DNA of 64,000 nucleotides from Lysinibacillus piscis (lineage in GTDB: Bacteria; Bacillota; Bacilli; Bacillales_A; Planococcaceae), in assembly GCF_026012395.1 (NCBI RefSeq), contig NZ_BRZA01000003.1:124001-188000 (forward strand). The letters run 5' to 3'. This document shows, piece by piece, positions 15,836 to 22,987 of the stretch. How positions within the stretch are numbered: position 1 is the stretch's first letter; each line of letters begins with the position of its first letter. The notes below the pieces were generated by a model. The model worked only from the letters and a program-made list of their open reading frames with translations, did not search any database and was not told the origin of the DNA. The position numbers and the translations under genes were made by a program.

Positions 15836-16612
15836 TTAGCGAAAATCAGAGCCCGCTAAAATAGCTGCACTGGATTGTTGATAAACATCATGGGCATTAT
15901 GGTGCATCACATATGTTTTCACAATCTGATAGCCAATACAATAGCCAATCCATGGTGGTAGCTTCCCGCCTCCATATAAAAATTCTACATGATGATCAAT
16001 ACCCTGTTGCTCTAGCTGTGGGTAAAAATATTGTTGCCACATCTCAAGCATTTCCTTCGATGAGTAGGTATTCAGCCACTCTGCTTGCCATTGTTTACTG
16101 TAAAGCTCTTCTACCGCATATTCTGCCAGTCCCTCTAAAATAACAGCATCCAGCAAAGTCATATCCGCTAGTGATTTTCCTAAATAGCTTAAACGGCAAA
16201 CATGATTATATTCATGGGCAAATAATGCTTGAAGCTCCTGCTCTTCTATTTCTCCGATAAATAAAAACAAAGCATTTGGATAAGAGACACCATTTTTATT
16301 TGTTACCTTTTGCTCCTGTGTAATTGGAAATAGATAAATCGGGATATCTGGACCAGCCCACCTTTTTTGTAAAATCTCAAATTCTCTTTGCACAACTTGC
16401 CAATAGCCATTCTGTATTGTCAATTCTTCTTGTGCCTGAAAAAGCCCTTGTTGTTGCAATGCTAATATAATTTCTTCTGGCAATCCATTAGGGAAAATAT
16501 CAAGCAAACGATTCCCCAGCAATGTATGCTGTAAATGATTTAATGCTTCTACCTTCGCACTATTGAACTCATTTAGCCATATATTCGTTGGTATAACAGC
16601 TATATAACTCAC
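15836..16612 (-). CDS. DUF2268-type putative zinc protease
   Basis: A 258-aa cytoplasmic protein with the gluzincin motif HEYNHVCRL (about residues 146-154) and a downstream Glu region (VILEGLAEYAVEEL) that would be the third zinc ligand, as in the DUF2268/YjaZ family. Substrate unknown. The start is unclear: the GTG at 16612 overlaps its own AGGAGG site, so initiation may occur a few codons further in, perhaps at a rare codon. It heads a possible pair with the deoxyinosine glycosylase gene. Confidence 0.75.
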   Translation of the reverse strand: MSYIAVIPTNIWLNEFNSAKVEALNHLQHTLLGNRLLDIFPNGLPEEIILALQQQGLFQAQEELTIQNGYWQVVQREFEILQKRWAGPDIPIYLFPITQEQKVTNKNGVSYPNALFLFIGEIEEQELQALFAHEYNHVCRLSYLGKSLADMTLLDAVILEGLAEYAVEELYSKQWQAEWLNTYSSKEMLEMWQQYFYPQLEQQGIDHHVEFLYGGGKLPPWIGYCIGYQIVKTYVMHHNAHDVYQQSSAAILAGSDFR

Positions 16613-16641
16613 CTCCTATCCTAACGTATGATAATCGGCTA

Positions 16642-16670
16642 ACGCTCCATGTATTGGACTGCATATATTA
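16642..16670 (+). promoter_or_regulatory. Sigma-K-like promoter
   Basis: ACG (16642-16644) and CATATATTA (16662-16670), 17 bp apart, match the sigma-K consensus loosely at -35 and fully at -10. It precedes the 83-aa gene. Confidence 0.35.
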
Positions 16671-16691
16671 GGGCGAAAGGAGGTATACACG

Positions 16692-16943
16692 ATGAATCCA
16701 ACTGACACTTATAATCTTTGCTGTAAATATCAAGGAAAACGGGTTAGAATTACGGATTCCGCTGGCAGGGTACATGTTGGGCAAATTACACGAGTAGATA
16801 GAAAACAGGTGTGGATTCTACCCGATAGACGCTATAGAGGATATGGATTAGGTTTTTGGGGATTCGGTGGAGCAGACTTCGGCTATGGTATCGCACTTGG
16901 TACAATTTTAGGTATTGCGATTGCCCCATTATTCTTTTTCTAA
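16692..16943 (+). CDS. Small Gly/Phe-rich hydrophobic-tailed protein, probable spore protein
   Basis: An 83-aa protein: residues 1-50 are polar with an SH3-like pattern (GKRVRITDSAGRVHVGQITR), then Arg/Tyr-rich, and residues 53-83 are Gly/Phe-rich and hydrophobic, able to insert into a membrane or pack in a coat. The ATG follows AAAGGAGG. The sigma-K-like -10 upstream and similarity in style to small Bacillales coat proteins suggest expression in the mother cell. Function unknown. Confidence 0.65.
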   Translation: MNPTDTYNLCCKYQGKRVRITDSAGRVHVGQITRVDRKQVWILPDRRYRGYGLGFWGFGGADFGYGIALGTILGIAIAPLFFF

Positions 16944-16960
16944 CGCCAAGCCATTCTAAG

Positions 16961-16998
16961 ATAAGCCATTTCAAGCAAATGCTGAGATGGCTTATTTT
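16961..16998. terminator. Bidirectional terminator
   Basis: ATAAGCCATTTCA (16961-16973) pairs with TGAGATGGCTTAT (16983-16995), followed by TTTTATT on the plus strand. It separates the 83-aa gene from the convergent deacetylase gene. Confidence 0.75.
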
Positions 16999-17016
16999 TA
17001 TTATAGCCTTTGTTAG

Positions 17017-17748
17017 CTAATGTGCCTTCAATTTCCCTTGCTCTCTATGCTCGATTAACTCTGACATCGTGACAAACGTATAGCCCTGCTTTTGAAGTGT
17101 GGGGATAATTTTCTCTAATGCTTGGATAGTTTGTGTACGGTTGCCCCCTCCATCATGAAATAAAATAACATCACCAGGACTCGCCCCTTTTAACACTTTT
17201 TGTGCAATTTTTTCTACACCAGGCTGCTTCCAATCCAGTGTATCTTGATGCCAAGACCACATGACCACTTTGTAGCCATCCTCGACTGCAACATTAATCA
17301 TTTGATCCGTGTAATTTCCACCGACCGGCCGAAACAATGTTGGTGAAAATCCAGTGATACTATAAATGACCTCATTTGTTTGGCGTAATTCTTCACGCAA
17401 TTCAGCCATAGAAATTTTAAAAGGATGTGAATAAGTATGATTGGCTAACTCATGCCCTTCTGAATATGAGCGTAAAATCATACTTGGATATTTTTCTGCA
17501 TTTTTTCCAATAATAAAAAACGTAGCTTTAATATCATATTTGGCTAATACATCTAAAATAGCTGCTGTGTATTGGGGATGTGGCCCATCATCAAAAGTCA
17601 GCGCAATAATTTTATCGTCTGTATTGATGTCCCACACAACCTCACCTGTTTGCTCGTAATAATGGCGCCCTTTATTTGCATTCACTGTCAGACTTGCGCC
17701 AAATAATGACATTACTATCGCCAAAAACAATACATACCTTGCAGTCAT
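17017..17748 (-). CDS. Polysaccharide deacetylase (NodB domain), secreted
   Basis: A 243-aa protein with a signal peptide (about residues 1-25, ending near VNA) and a NodB homology domain of carbohydrate esterase family 4. Visible motifs: TFDDGPHP (catalytic base Asp and metal Asp), HTYSHP (metal His pair), RPVGGNY (motif 3), and LFHDGGGN (motif 5 His). These enzymes remove acetyl groups from peptidoglycan or related glycans; spore-cortex PdaA/PdaB-like members are common in Bacillales. The start at 17748 follows GAGGGAGG. Motif 3 has Val where many members have Pro. Confidence 0.88.
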   Translation of the reverse strand: MTARYVLFLAIVMSLFGASLTVNANKGRHYYEQTGEVVWDINTDDKIIALTFDDGPHPQYTAAILDVLAKYDIKATFFIIGKNAEKYPSMILRSYSEGHELANHTYSHPFKISMAELREELRQTNEVIYSITGFSPTLFRPVGGNYTDQMINVAVEDGYKVVMWSWHQDTLDWKQPGVEKIAQKVLKGASPGDVILFHDGGGNRTQTIQALEKIIPTLQKQGYTFVTMSELIEHREQGKLKAH

Positions 17749-17892
17749 AGCATCGCCTCCCTCGTTCAAATTCACCTCCGTTTCTTTACTATTTGCGGAT
17801 TGGAATGAATTATACTTTGGAAGGTTTACCTATCATATTGGCACGTCTATCCATCTCATAACATATGTATAGAAGGAAAAGGAGTGATGCGT

Positions 17893-18195
17893 ATGGTAAC
17901 AATTGAGCCGATTATGATTAAAGGTCATTTTTTCACTGCCATTGTCGTGCAATTACCGAAAACCACGCTATTAACAGTGTCAAATGATACAGGCTATATT
18001 ATGTGCGGTGCATTAGATATTGATTTACTCAATACTCGCTTAGCAGAGCGCAAAATTATTGCAGGGCGAGCGGTTGGTGTGAAGACCATTGATGAGCTAT
18101 TAACAGCACCACTAGAATCTGTCACATTCGAAGCAGAGCAACTTGGTATCTCACAGGGGATGTCAGGTATGGAGGCTTTATTAAAGATGGTATAA
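17893..18195 (+). CDS. yunC: DUF1805 protein YunC
   Basis: A 100-aa protein matching the YunC/DUF1805 family in length and pattern: LTVSNDTGYIMCGALDIDLLN and ERKIIAGRAVGVKTIDELL. B. subtilis yunC is a housekeeping gene of unknown function. ATG 17893 is chosen because AAAAGGAG is 8 nt away; two earlier in-frame starts overlap or abut that site. It is monocistronic, ending in a clear terminator. Confidence 0.9.
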   Translation: MVTIEPIMIKGHFFTAIVVQLPKTTLLTVSNDTGYIMCGALDIDLLNTRLAERKIIAGRAVGVKTIDELLTAPLESVTFEAEQLGISQGMSGMEALLKMV

Positions 18196-18204
18196 TAAAT
18201 AAAA

Positions 18205-18238
18205 AAGCATGTTAGAATTGTCCTCTTCTAACATGCTT
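18205..18238. terminator. Bidirectional terminator
   Basis: AAGCATGTTAGAA pairs with TTCTAACATGCTT (13 bp) around an 8-nt loop; A-rich on the left and shared by yunC and the convergent DUF1540 gene. Confidence 0.8.
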
Positions 18239-18243
18239 ACCGT

Positions 18244-18402
18244 TTAATGCGTTTCAGGTGTAAATGTTTTACAATCGGTTTCCTCGCTATTATTAGCTTG
18301 TTGTCCCTTTTGGCTCACTACATAAATTTTTTCAGCTGTGCATTTATTACCATTGTCCCAAAATGTGCAATTATTGACTTCACAAAGAATTTCTTGTGCC
18401 AT
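18244..18402 (-). CDS. DUF1540 small Cys-rich protein
   Basis: A 52-aa protein with four cysteines (LCEVNNCTFW, NKCTAEK, DCKTF), the spacing of the DUF1540 family, which probably binds a metal. Many family members in spore formers are of unknown function. ATG 18402 follows GAGGAGGTGTGACACG, which decides it over a longer upstream frame. No partner genes are evident. Confidence 0.8.
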   Translation of the reverse strand: MAQEILCEVNNCTFWDNGNKCTAEKIYVVSQKGQQANNSEETDCKTFTPETH

Positions 18403-18462
18403 CGTGTCACACCTCCTCTTTGTTAGCATTCACAAATTAGAGAGAAACGATACACCTACCTG

Positions 18463-18903
18463 CTATTTAATGATTAACATATCTTGCTCATCAAACTGCC
18501 ACATCTCTCCATATGCCACTTCCCAATGATGACCATTAGGGTCTTGGAAATAACCACTGTATCCACCCCAGAAAACAAATTCAGGCTCCTTTACAATGAT
18601 TGCACCCGCTTTTTTCGCTAATGCAAATACCTCATCCACTTCCTCTTTAGATTTACCATTATAAGCAAGCGTAAATCCTCCAAAACCATTGCCGATTGTT
18701 GGTGGATTTCCCTCACTTATATCTTTGACTAAACGCTCAATCGGAAATAACGATATTTTAGAACCTCCGTTATTAAAGAAAATAACATCTGGATTTGTTT
18801 CCTCTCCGTAAACTACCACTTCAAACCCTAAGCCTTCACGATAAAATTTCAATGACTCCACCATATCTTTAACACCTAACGTAATTAAATTCACACGATT
18901 CAT
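18463..18903 (-). CDS. VOC-family (glyoxalase-like) protein
   Basis: A 146-aa vicinal-oxygen-chelate protein with two beta-alpha-beta-beta-beta modules: VNLITLGVKDMVESLKFYRE at the start, and a second half ending in GYFQDPNGHHWEVAY, where the final Glu and His are typical metal ligands. Family members include glyoxalases, dioxygenases and fosfomycin/bleomycin resistance proteins; the exact class cannot be assigned. The start at 18903 follows AGGAGAGTGCCC. Confidence 0.8.
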   Translation of the reverse strand: MNRVNLITLGVKDMVESLKFYREGLGFEVVVYGEETNPDVIFFNNGGSKISLFPIERLVKDISEGNPPTIGNGFGGFTLAYNGKSKEEVDEVFALAKKAGAIIVKEPEFVFWGGYSGYFQDPNGHHWEVAYGEMWQFDEQDMLIIK

Positions 18904-19060
18904 TGGGCACTCTCCTATCAAATGATCTCTTCTAATTCTAATTCAATATCCTCCCTATAAAATCCTTTCTATCAAGCTACACTAAATTCATAAAGCATTT
19001 TATTCTTATAAAATTTATAGGTTATAAAAATATATGCTAAAGTATTTGTAATTCAATATA

Positions 19061-19165
19061 CTTATCAAGAGAGATGGAGGGATTGGCCCAATGAAGTCTC
19101 AGCAACCAGCCATTCGGTATGGTGCTAATTCCAAATGGCTATCCGATGTCTTGCAGATGAGACAC
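19061..19165 (+). promoter_or_regulatory. SAM-I (S-box) riboswitch aptamer
   Basis: The sequence contains the S-box core: CTTATCAAGAGAG, GGAGGGA, TGGCCC, ATGAAG, CAGCAACC, and the closing GATGTC...GATGAG. The P1 stem pairs CTTATC (19061-19066) with GATGAG. S-box RNAs bind S-adenosylmethionine and normally shut off methionine, cysteine or SAM-related genes. Here it precedes a broken cyclase-family gene. Confidence 0.92.
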
Positions 19166-19177
19166 ATGTATTCACAC

Positions 19178-19208
19178 AAGTCCTCTTTTCTGCAAAGGGG
19201 GCTTTTTT
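19178..19208 (+). terminator. Riboswitch expression-platform terminator
   Basis: AAGTCCTCTTT (19178-19188) pairs with AAAGGGGGCTT (19194-19204) with two G-U pairs, followed by T. This is the terminator expected when SAM is bound. Confidence 0.8.
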
Positions 19209-19235
19209 ATCTTTTCATGAAAGCGAGGATATAAG

Positions 19236-19400
19236 ATGACAAATGAACTTTTACAAGCAATTCAATTATTGAAAAATAAAAAGTGGGTCGATTTAACACA
19301 TACATTCGGTCCAAATTCCCCACACTTCTTTATGTTTGAGGATGCTAAATTTGAAACACTCTTTTCACAGAACGATGGCTTTTTCGCCATTTTACCTTAA
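19236..19400 (+). pseudogene. Truncated cyclase-family (kynurenine formamidase-like) gene
   Basis: The 54-codon frame encodes WVDLTHTFGPNSPHFFMFED and then KFETLF and DGFFA before ending in ILP and a stop. The start is typical of bacterial cyclase-family metal hydrolases, which are about 210-260 aa and carry the HxGTHxDxP metal site just after this point; that site and everything beyond it are missing. A terminator follows at once. I read it as a gene left with only its N terminus by a deletion, still sitting behind an intact SAM riboswitch. A functional small protein is less likely. Confidence 0.75.
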
Positions 19401-19403
19401 CCA

Positions 19404-19440
19404 AAAAAGTCTGATTCATCCCCATAGAATCAGACTTTTT
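19404..19440. terminator. Bidirectional terminator
   Basis: AAAAAGTCTGATTC pairs with GAATCAGACTTTTT (14 bp), 9-nt loop. It ends the cyclase remnant and the convergent methyltransferase gene. Confidence 0.85.
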
Positions 19441-19443
19441 ATG

Positions 19444-20211
19444 TTATTTCAAACGACAGTGTACAATCATAGATGGACTATCTTTATGGAACTCTTCTTT
19501 CTTCCATGACCCATACAATGCTACTATTTCAAAGCCATGTGCCTCAATTAATCGTTGTAATTCTAATGGATATGTATAACGTAGTGAAATAGCCTCACTG
19601 TACTGTGCCACTATTTCCTCACCATCAGAAATAGTCCCATCTGTTGTACAATAAAGGATTTGCTTACTATGATCATATACCTCATAGCTTTTTTCTGTTA
19701 CTAACTGTTGAAAGCTGTTCATATAACATTCTTCAACCTCTTCTGCTACAGCTAGTTCCTTTAAAATAGGGTTACGTGTATCAAAAATAAATGTTCCCCC
19801 TGCTGTTAAATGTGCTTTGACTGAACAAAATAAGGCATCCTGACTAGCATTGGTTAAAAAGTGCTGAAAGGAATTACCTGTCATGTACATAAAGGCTGAT
19901 TGAATCGGCAACGCTAGCTCCGTACAATTTTGTCGTTCAAACTGAATCGTTAAACCTTCTTTAGTCGCCTTTTGTATCGCTAAGTTTAACATTCCCTCAT
20001 GAATGTCTACACCATAGATTTCATAGCCTTCTCGAACTAATGGAATCGTCAATCTACCTGTGCCACAAGCTAATTCAATAATAGGACCTTTGACATTTTT
20101 AACTGCTTCTAAAATATATAACAAATCATCTTGATAATCATTATATAAAGCATCATATTTACTTGGGTTATCATATTTTGTTAAATTATTCTGAAAAATA
20201 TCAATAGACAT
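19444..20211 (-). CDS. Class I SAM-dependent methyltransferase
   Basis: A 255-aa Rossmann-fold methyltransferase. Motif I is GPIIELACGTGRLTIPLV (about residues 38-55, SAM-binding), followed by YGVDIHEGML (acidic residue for the ribose) and RQNCTEL. No membrane segment. Target unknown: the family covers small molecules, RNA and lipids. The start at 20211 follows AAGGACTTGAAT. It is convergent with the SAM-riboswitch gene, but this is not evidence of a shared function. Confidence 0.85.
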   Translation of the reverse strand: MSIDIFQNNLTKYDNPSKYDALYNDYQDDLLYILEAVKNVKGPIIELACGTGRLTIPLVREGYEIYGVDIHEGMLNLAIQKATKEGLTIQFERQNCTELALPIQSAFMYMTGNSFQHFLTNASQDALFCSVKAHLTAGGTFIFDTRNPILKELAVAEEVEECYMNSFQQLVTEKSYEVYDHSKQILYCTTDGTISDGEEIVAQYSEAISLRYTYPLELQRLIEAHGFEIVALYGSWKKEEFHKDSPSMIVHCRLK

Positions 20212-20431
20212 ATTCAAGTCCTTATCCCCCTTTATTCATACCACTATAGTCAGTACTATTCACACAGATGTTTCAATTCAACAGATAAAAAAGTAATAAT
20301 ATTTTTTTATTTACCGATACTAAAGGAGTATACCAAATAACTTATAATTGTTAAAATAAAAGAAAGAGAATTAAATATTTAGAACGATAATTTTTGTCAT
20401 ATAAATAGAACAAAAGAAAGGGATGGTTCAT

Positions 20432-21115
20432 ATGGCATTCAATATTTACTACTACGAAAGTCATGTAGATTGCAAATTTTGCAAAAAGCATTTTACCACA
20501 TATAAGGTTCGACCTAACCGTTACAAAATTACTGAAGAGCATAGTGACTTTATGCCTGTTTACGAAGGCTTGAATCCTCTATTATATGAAGTAGCCGTTT
20601 GCCCACATTGTGGATTCGCCTACCATAAATCCATGACACGAACATACGGACCTTTTATGCAGCTCATCGAAGAAATTTATATTAAAGAACTGCGTAAGCC
20701 AATGAACATATGTCACGAACGAACAATCGATGATGCGATTACAAGCTTCAAATTAGCTTACCTCGTCTGTAGAGCTTCTATGGAAGAAGCATTATTAATG
20801 GCTAATATCGCTTTAAAAATCGCTTGGTTGTATCGTCTGAAGAATGATACCAAATCCGAGAGACGATACCTTGTTGCAGCAAGAGATTTTTATAGTAAAT
20901 CCTTTGCCTCTAACCAAGAAGGTAGTGAGCGTATTCTTTATTTACATGCAGAACTCAGTCTACGTCTCGGTGATATTTCAGAAGCGAAAAAAGGGTTTTC
21001 TCGTTTAATCTCTGACCAACATGTTTCAGTAAAGCATCGTAAACTCGCTAAAAATCGTTGGGAAAATTATAAGTATGATGAACAGCCCACCAGTATAGAA
21101 AGCATTTCACAATAA
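20432..21115 (+). CDS. DUF2225 protein
   Basis: A 227-aa cytoplasmic protein of the DUF2225 family. Two CxxC pairs (CKFC about residues 13-16 and CPHC about 55-58) form a zinc-binding head; residues 90-210 are helical repeats resembling TPR (LAYLVCRASMEEALLMANI and onward). Common in Bacillales; function unknown. ATG 20432 is preferred, with AAAGGGATGG upstream. A repeated intergenic element follows it, then a YvyF-like gene. Confidence 0.85.
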   Translation: MAFNIYYYESHVDCKFCKKHFTTYKVRPNRYKITEEHSDFMPVYEGLNPLLYEVAVCPHCGFAYHKSMTRTYGPFMQLIEEIYIKELRKPMNICHERTIDDAITSFKLAYLVCRASMEEALLMANIALKIAWLYRLKNDTKSERRYLVAARDFYSKSFASNQEGSERILYLHAELSLRLGDISEAKKGFSRLISDQHVSVKHRKLAKNRWENYKYDEQPTSIESISQ

Positions 21116-21204
21116 AGTGAGCCTTCAATCGGTGGGGATTTTCCTCATCCCCCATCAATTAGTAGTTTCACCAATCTGGTTTTTACAGTCTGTTCATACG
21201 GGAT
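21113..21204 (+). repeat. Intergenic repeated element, copy 1
   Basis: Shares AAAGTGA.CC.TCAAT at its left end and CAATCTGGTTTTTACAG, CTGTT and ATACGGGATA at its right end with the stretch at 30080-30122. This copy has about 50 nt more in the middle, which contains GGGGAT/ATCCCC arms (21134-21156). Both copies follow a stop codon and precede another plus-strand gene. It could be a small dispersed repeat or a processing/regulatory RNA element. Confidence 0.45.
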
Positions 21205-21218
21205 AGGAGGGGATTTAC

Positions 21219-21575
21219 ATGATGCAGCTATTTATGAAAAAAATCGATGTACAGGAAGAAGATATTTTCTCAGAACTACATCATTTCTTACTAAGGAAAA
21301 ATAATCGCTATTTAACAAATGATGAGGTTGTCACACTGACAGGCATTTCAACAGAATTGCTGCATAAATGGGTAAAGTCTGGAAAATTAAAAAGTGCACT
21401 TTTCCCAAATTTAGGCGCACCATGTGAACGCTGTGGCACACTAACAAAATCTAAAATATGCCTTCATTGCTCATCTTCTATTGTGGGTACTTTACAACAG
21501 GAAGAAAAAGATCGTCTGTGGTTTAGTCAAATTCAACACAATCATGCTAGAGCCAGTGCTTATCACCATAAGTAA
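21219..21575 (+). CDS. YvyF-like (flagellar-operon-type) zinc protein, short form
   Basis: A 118-aa protein. Its core NRYLTNDEVVTLTGISTELL plus HKWVKSGKL, FPNLGAPCERCG and ICLHC matches the C-terminal half of YvyF/TIGR03826, a protein of the late flagellar (flgM) operon: a helix-turn-helix-like segment followed by a four-cysteine zinc ribbon. The N-terminal zinc ribbon of full YvyF is absent. It lies away from any flagellar gene, so a free-standing regulator is plausible. The start follows AGGAGGGG. Confidence 0.7.
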   Translation: MMQLFMKKIDVQEEDIFSELHHFLLRKNNRYLTNDEVVTLTGISTELLHKWVKSGKLKSALFPNLGAPCERCGTLTKSKICLHCSSSIVGTLQQEEKDRLWFSQIQHNHARASAYHHK

Positions 21576-21581
21576 ATCGTG

Positions 21582-21612
21582 AAAAGCAAGCTGATTGACC
21601 AGCTTGCTTTTT
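21582..21612. terminator. Bidirectional terminator
   Basis: AAAAGCAAGCTG pairs with CAGCTTGCTTTT around a 6-nt loop, with T following. It overlaps the 3' end of bltR. Confidence 0.8.
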
Positions 21613-22438
21613 AGCTTTTCTGAATCTCTAGCATAATCTTCGTCACATACTCTTGGTCACGATTTTTGGTAACGGCATCATAAATATATTCCTCATAAAT
21701 ATATTGCCCAAGTACATAGCCCTTTTCATCCATCACCTTTAATAATCGTTTATACGTGTCGCTCAATGTAGAGGAAGGTCCAACATGATAGCCAACTAAT
21801 ACCTCACCCTCGATTGCTTTAAAATACGGCTGTCCTGTTCGTGGTTGCGGCTGTTCCATATACAAATAGCTGTAATTATCATAATGTCCTGCCAGTACGT
21901 GCTCTCGCTTAGTAATCCCACCAATCGGATGCCCTGTATCCAATTGAGAACGATCCAATTCCTCGATAAAATCGGATACGGCCTTCACAAATTGTTCTTC
22001 CGTGGAATTTTCAATATTCCTACTTAAATACAATATTTCCTCTGCTTGATATTCAATTGTAATTTGCTCAAAATCGAGCTGTAATGCTTCCTTTGTAGAA
22101 TTAATTTTCACATCTATAATACCTTCAATCATTTCAAGCTGTCTGCGCTTTTTCGAAACAATGTCCTTCTGTTGCTGCATCAGTTCTAAAAAATTGTCTG
22201 GTGATTTTGCAGCCATATATGTTTGTATATCTTTCAGAGACATACCAACAGCCTTTAATAACTCAATTACACTAAAAAAATCATATTGGGCAATCGAATA
22301 ATAGCGATAGCCTTTATCATCCTTCATACTTGGTGACAACAAACCAATTTGATCGTAATAAATTAGTGTTTGCTTATTCACCTTGCAAATTTTAGCGAAC
22401 TCACCTGTTGTAAAGTATTTTACATTTTTATTAAACAT
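21611..22438 (-). CDS. bltR: MerR-family regulator, BltR-like
   Basis: A 275-aa MerR regulator: winged helix N terminus (YFTTGEFAKICKVNKQTLIY, YDQIGLLSPS, RYYSIAQYD), a dimerisation coiled coil (about 80-120) and a GyrI-like effector-binding domain (about 125-275). B. subtilis BltR controls the blt multidrug pump and bltD. Here it is divergent from a bltD homologue and a MATE pump, with a MerR-type promoter between. ATG 22438 follows AAGAGGTGTTTATC. Ligand identity is unknown; hydrophobic cations are expected by homology. Confidence 0.88.
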   Translation of the reverse strand: MFNKNVKYFTTGEFAKICKVNKQTLIYYDQIGLLSPSMKDDKGYRYYSIAQYDFFSVIELLKAVGMSLKDIQTYMAAKSPDNFLELMQQQKDIVSKKRRQLEMIEGIIDVKINSTKEALQLDFEQITIEYQAEEILYLSRNIENSTEEQFVKAVSDFIEELDRSQLDTGHPIGGITKREHVLAGHYDNYSYLYMEQPQPRTGQPYFKAIEGEVLVGYHVGPSSTLSDTYKRLLKVMDEKGYVLGQYIYEEYIYDAVTKNRDQEYVTKIMLEIQKS

Positions 22439-22450
22439 GATAAACACCTC

Positions 22451-22489
22451 TTGACTATATAGTTACTATATACTTTAAATTGTAACTAT
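22451..22489 (+). promoter_or_regulatory. MerR-type promoter/operator of the bltD-MATE operon
   Basis: TTGACT (22451-22456) and TAAATT (22476-22481) are separated by 19 bp, the long spacer typical of MerR-activated promoters. The palindrome TATAGTTACTATA (22458-22470) lies within the spacer, where MerR proteins bind. A second inverted repeat, ATAGTTAC/GTAACTAT (22459-22466 and 22482-22489), spans the -10. Confidence 0.75.
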
Positions 22490-22519
22490 TCCAAATAAAA
22501 AATGAAAGGTTTTGACATT

Positions 22520-22987
22520 ATGTTCACGGACATTCGTGACATCACTGCTTACAATAAGCAAGAAATTTTAGCATTACGCATCGCCACAGATCAACAACAC
22601 TTTATCGAAAGCACCACTGAATGCTTAGAGGAAGCACAACAAGATTGTCGCTTTGTGCCAGTTGGCTTATACAAAGCAAATACCGCAGTTGGCTTCGCTA
22701 TGTATGGTGTATTCCCACATGATGATAATACACAGCGTGTCTGGCTAGACCGTTACCTCATTGATGAGCAACACCAGCATCAAGGCTTGGGTAAATATTT
22801 TTTACAACAGCTCATTCACTATCTCACAAACAAATACCACTGTAAGCAAATTTATTTAAGTGTTTATGACGATAACGCAGTAGCGATTCAGCTTTATAAA
22901 AAATTCGGCTTTTATTTCAATGGCGAGCTCGATGACAAAGGGGAAAAAATCATGGTGAAGGAGCTAACTTCCTATGACAACCATTAA
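22520..22987 (+). CDS. bltD: Spermine/spermidine N-acetyltransferase, BltD-like
   Basis: A 155-aa GNAT enzyme that matches B. subtilis BltD along its length: RFVPVGLYKANTAVGFAMYG, VWLDRYLID, HQHQGLGKYF (acetyl-CoA-binding motif A), QIYLSVYDDN and YKKFGFYFNGELDDKGEKIM. BltD acetylates spermine and spermidine. The start at 22520 is favoured by alignment to BltD and AAAGG upstream; an ATG at 22502 is possible. It overlaps the MATE gene by 14 bp. Confidence 0.9.
   Translation: MFTDIRDITAYNKQEILALRIATDQQHFIESTTECLEEAQQDCRFVPVGLYKANTAVGFAMYGVFPHDDNTQRVWLDRYLIDEQHQHQGLGKYFLQQLIHYLTNKYHCKQIYLSVYDDNAVAIQLYKKFGFYFNGELDDKGEKIMVKELTSYDNH

Noticed and set aside
17845-17865. Sigma-K-like promoter before yunC
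   Set aside because: CATAACATA matches the -10, but the nearest AC at -35 is only about 12 bp away, too short a spacing.
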